Positions 61,763 to 64,000 of a DNA stretch of 64,000 bases are shown here, piece by piece (the stretch's first letter is position 1; each line of letters opens with the position of its first letter). Under the pieces are notes generated by a model. That model was not told the origin of the DNA. It did not search any database and saw only the letters and a program-made list of their open reading frames with translations. The translations under genes and the position numbers were made by a program. Source of the stretch: Methanosarcina sp. 2.H.T.1A.6 (GTDB lineage Archaea; Halobacteriota; Methanosarcinia; Methanosarcinales; Methanosarcinaceae); contig NZ_JJOY01000023.1 of assembly GCF_000979455.1 (NCBI RefSeq), forward strand, positions 1 to 64,000, read 5' to 3'.

Positions 61763-62203
61763 ATGTCGTCTCAAGGAAAAAAGTATGAGTATCTGGAACA
61801 CACTGCAGATGTAAAGTTCCTTGCCTATGGAAATACTCTGGAAGAGGTATTTGAAAACTCAGCTCTTGCTATGTTCAATGTTATAATTGATACGGGGAAG
61901 GTTTCAGGAGAGACGGCTAGAGATGTTTCCCTTAAGTCCCCTGATCTGGAATCTCTGCTTGTGGACTGGCTTTCTGAGCTTTTATATCTTTTTGAGGTCG
62001 ATGAGATTGTTTTCTGGAAGTTCCGGGTAGAGGAAATCAGGGAAGAAGAAGGCGAGTACTCAATAAAAGCCCTGGCATCAGGTGAAAAATACTATCCTGG
62101 AAGCCATCCCTTTGAAACTGAAATTAAGGCTGTCACTTATAATCAGCTGGAACTCGAGAAGACTGCCGCCGGCTGGAAGGCTCAGGTTGTTGTTGATATT
62201 TAA
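61763..62203 (+). CDS. Archease
   Basis: Activator of the RNA ligase RtcB, helping guanylylation and multiple turnovers. 146 residues with the conserved YEYLEHTADVKFLAYGNTLE start, SALAMFNVIID, the metal-binding LLVDWLSELLYLFEVDEIVF, and AVTYNQLELEKTAAGWKAQV. It lies 540 bp before rtcB, in the same direction, a common pairing. There is no strong ribosome-binding site before the ATG. Confidence 0.94.
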   Translation: MSSQGKKYEYLEHTADVKFLAYGNTLEEVFENSALAMFNVIIDTGKVSGETARDVSLKSPDLESLLVDWLSELLYLFEVDEIVFWKFRVEEIREEEGEYSIKALASGEKYYPGSHPFETEIKAVTYNQLELEKTAAGWKAQVVVDI

Positions 62204-62214
62204 GGAGCAGTAGT

Positions 62215-62292
62215 TTTTGATTTCTTTACGTATGGCTGGAATGCATAGCTGCTTTTTGATTTCTTTATGTATGGCTGGAATGTATGGCTGCT
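62215..62292. repeat. 39-bp direct repeat, two copies
   Basis: 62215-62253 and 62254-62292 are adjacent copies (TTTTGATTTCTTTACGTATG and so on) that differ at three positions. The pair starts just behind the archease stop codon. Confidence 0.85.
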
Positions 62293-62401
62293 ATGCATGA
62301 CTCTCATGTATGCTTCTTGTTTATTTCTATTATTTTGCGCCATACATATCTTCATGTACGTGAATTATTATCCTATTCTGCACTTAATCTGGGGTGAATT
62401 T

Positions 62402-62443
62402 TTTATATGCTAAATTTACCTATCCCACTTAACCGGTTAAGTG
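62402..62443 (+). promoter_or_regulatory. TATA-like element and 18-bp perfect palindrome upstream of rtcB
   Basis: CACTTAACCGGTTAAGTG at 62426-62443 is an uninterrupted palindrome. It lies 24 bp behind the TATA-like TTTATATG (62402-62409), so exactly where transcription would begin, an ideal place for an operator. About 300 bp remain to the rtcB start. No regulator is known to me for this site. Confidence 0.5.
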
Positions 62444-62648
62444 AGTTTTAACAGCCAAATTTAAGTTAACTCGCTATATTAACTAATTAATTCAATCAGG
62501 TTCTGGCGGCTTGTTATTATCGAGCTATACTCTTTCCAGGCATTTTGTAAAATTCCTGGTCTTTAATGCAGTCTGAAACAGTGTATCTTATTTGTGTTTC
62601 CGGAGTAATTTGTAGATCATCAAGGAAACGTAAGGTAAATGGGTAATT

Positions 62649-62716
62649 TCAGGATTATATTCATATCGGGATTATATTAATATCAGGGTTATATTAATAT
62701 CAGAATTATATTCATA
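62649..62716. repeat. 17-bp tandem repeat of TATA-like units before rtcB
   Basis: Four units of the TCAGGATTATATTCATA type begin at 62649, 62666, 62683 and 62700. Each contains ATTATATT, like a TATA core. The array ends 28 bp before the rtcB ATG and 8 bp before its ribosome-binding region. Confidence 0.85.
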
Positions 62717-62744
62717 ACAAGTAAAGGAGCAGGGAGTATCAATT

Positions 62745-64000
62745 ATGGTAGAGAGTGAAGATATCGGTACTGAGGAATTGGGTACGGAAAATGTACACCG
62801 AGACATAAATAGCATGGTCCGGAAGCTTTCCGATAATAGCTGGGAAATCCCGAGAGGGCACATTCCTAATATGAGGGTTCCAGGGCGCCTGTTTGTATCT
62901 GAAAATTTACTTGGAAGCATTGAGCCCGGTACTATCGACCAGATTGCAAACGTTGCAACTCTTCCTGGCATTCAGAAATATTCCATGGCAATGCCTGATG
63001 CCCACCTCGGCTACGGTTTTGCTATAGGAGGCGTTGCCGCTTTTGATGCAGAGGAAGGAGTTATCAGCCCCGGTGGAGTGGGTTTTGATATCAATTGCGG
63101 GGTACGGCTAATCCGCACAAACCTTCAAAAGGAAGATGTAGTTCCTGAAATAAAAAGGCTGACTGATGAGCTTTTTAATAATATACCTTCAGGTGTCGGA
63201 TCCAAAAGTCGGTTCAGGGCTTCTGACCGGGAACTTGACAGTGCGTTTCTTGAGGGTGCAAAGTGGGCAGTAGAAGCCGGGTATGGTGTGGAAGCGGATG
63301 TGGAACACTGCGAGGGGAATGGCTACCTGGAAGGAGCAGATATTTCTCATGTGAGCGCAAAGGCAAGGACCCGCGGAAAACCTCAGATAGGAACTCTCGG
63401 GAGCGGCAACCACTTTCTTGAAGTCCAGTATGTGGACGAGATTTATGACAAAGAAGTGGCTTCCGCCTTCGGACTTGAAGAAGGCCAGGTTACGGTAATG
63501 ATCCACTGCGGGTCAAGAGGCGCAGGGCATCAGGTCTGCACGGACCATCTAAAAGAGCTCTCTCAGGCTGTGAAAAAGTACGGGATTGAAATTCCGGACA
63601 AGCAGCTTGCCTGTGCTCCGGCTCAGTCAAGGGAAGCACAGAACTATTTCAAAGCTATGCTCTGCGCTGCAAACTATGCCTGGGCAAACAGGCAGATGAT
63701 CACTCACTGGACACGCGAGTCTTTTGAAAAGGTATTTGGCAGGGACGCCGATGACCTGGGAATGAGCCTCCTGTATGACGTTGCTCATAATGTAGCAAAA
63801 CTGGAAGAACATACTATTGACGGCAGGAAAAAAGAGGTTTACGTGCACAGAAAAGGGGCAACAAGAGCATTTCCCTCCGGACACCCGGAAGTTCCAGCTG
63901 CATACAGGGATGTGGGACAGCCTGTTTTAATTCCCGGAAGCATGGGGACGCCTTCTTTCATACTCTGCGGTGCAAAAGAGGCTATGGACGTTTCTTTCGG
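62745..64000 (+). CDS. rtcB: RNA-splicing ligase RtcB, truncated by the window end
   Basis: Joins RNA 2',3'-cyclic phosphate and 5'-OH ends, as after tRNA intron removal. Of the expected 480 or so residues, 418 are present. Metal ligands are visible in [10 protein letters not shown] (cysteine), [24 protein letters not shown] and [10 protein letters not shown] (histidines), and [12 protein letters not shown] is the usual later block. The window stops in KEAMDVSFG, just before the SACHGAGR-type block that holds the guanylylated histidine. The start has AAAGGAGCAGGGAG upstream. Archease precedes it; the intron-containing tRNA-Tyr at 15333 would be a substrate of this pathway. Confidence 0.93.
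   Translation, partial: MVESEDIGTEELGTENVHRDINSMVRKLSDNSWEIPRGHIPNMRVPGRLFVSENLLGSIEPGTIDQIANVATLPGIQKYSMAMPDAHLGYGFAIGGVAAFDAEEGVISPGGVGFDINCGVRLIRTNLQKEDVVPEIKRLTDELFNNIPSGVGSKSRFRASDRELDSAFLEGAKWAVEAGYGVEADVEHCEGNGYLEGADISHVSAKARTRGKPQIGTLGSGNHFLEVQYVDEIYDKEVASAFGLEEGQVTVMIHCGSRGAGHQVCTDHLKELSQAVKKYGIEIPDKQLACAPAQSREAQNYFKAMLCAANYAWANRQMITHWTRESFEKVFGRDADDLGMSLLYDVAHNVAKLEEHTIDGRKKEVYVHRKGATRAFPSGHPEVPAAYRDVGQPVLIPGSMGTPSFILCGAKEAMDVSF

Overview
The window is a stretch of a Methanosarcina-type euryarchaeal chromosome. The evidence is its gene content: archaeal S-adenosylmethionine synthetase, PurP, long-form HisG, archaeal GlmM, TrmG10, archease next to RtcB, archaetidylinositol-phosphate synthase, and the aconitase-X/UbiD pair of the archaeal mevalonate route described in Methanosarcina mazei. 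Further support comes from archaeal type IV pilins with the AVSPVIG signature, tRNA genes without encoded CCA, one tRNA with an archaeal intron at 37/38, and several genes that look leaderless behind TATA boxes. No rRNA, CRISPR array or cas genes were seen.

Layout. 1-1445: an IS4-family insertion sequence with 18-bp terminal repeats. 1.5-3.3 kb: leucine genes leuB and leuD. 3.4-3.8 kb: wreck of an IS200/IS605-like element. 3.9-15 kb: HerA-like ATPase, purP, a membrane-anchored winged-helix protein with truA, a THUMP tRNA methyltransferase, a map/secreted protein/DUF1805 operon, an M24 peptidase and an orphan protein. 15.1-15.4 kb: tRNA-Asp and intron-containing tRNA-Tyr. 15.7-20.5 kb: chagasin-like protein, S-adenosylmethionine synthetase, hisG, hisA, hisB. 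20.6-21.3 kb: an FdhD homologue without the usual cysteines.

21.4-34.5 kb is a type IV pilus-like locus. It has one secretion ATPase, one double-domain membrane platform, eight pilin-like genes and a KaiC-fold ATPase. The pilins fall into two similar blocks, which suggests block duplication. Two short pilins seem to have lost C-terminal domains. The small, best-expressed-looking pilin stands alone on the opposite strand.

34.8-52 kb is mostly metabolic. It carries sufS preceded by a small unlisted gene, DUF531, GNAT, LarE, glmM, a B12-binding radical SAM protein and a site-2 protease. Next come both aconitase-X subunits with a UbiD decarboxylase (archaeal mevalonate pathway), then citrate synthase and aconitase (start of an oxidative partial TCA cycle). 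52-57.7 kb: a MoxR ATPase/VWA pair resembling RavA/ViaA, a converging orphan protein, and a ThiF/MoeB-like E1 enzyme. 58-60 kb: an unknown protein with an HExxH motif, a peroxiredoxin, and a decayed integrase beside tRNA-Thr. 60.2-64 kb: class II aldolase, CDP-alcohol phosphatidyltransferase, archease and RtcB, the last cut by the window end.

Short AT-rich tandem arrays (period 10-39 bp) occur between genes all along the window, mostly right after stop codons. Hairpins resembling IS200/IS605 ends are scattered through it as well. Genes not present in any long-ORF list but supported here are a 52-residue protein before sufS, a possible leader peptide upstream of it, a possible 56-residue membrane protein after aconitase, the integrase pseudogene, a pilin C-terminal remnant and the truncated rtcB.
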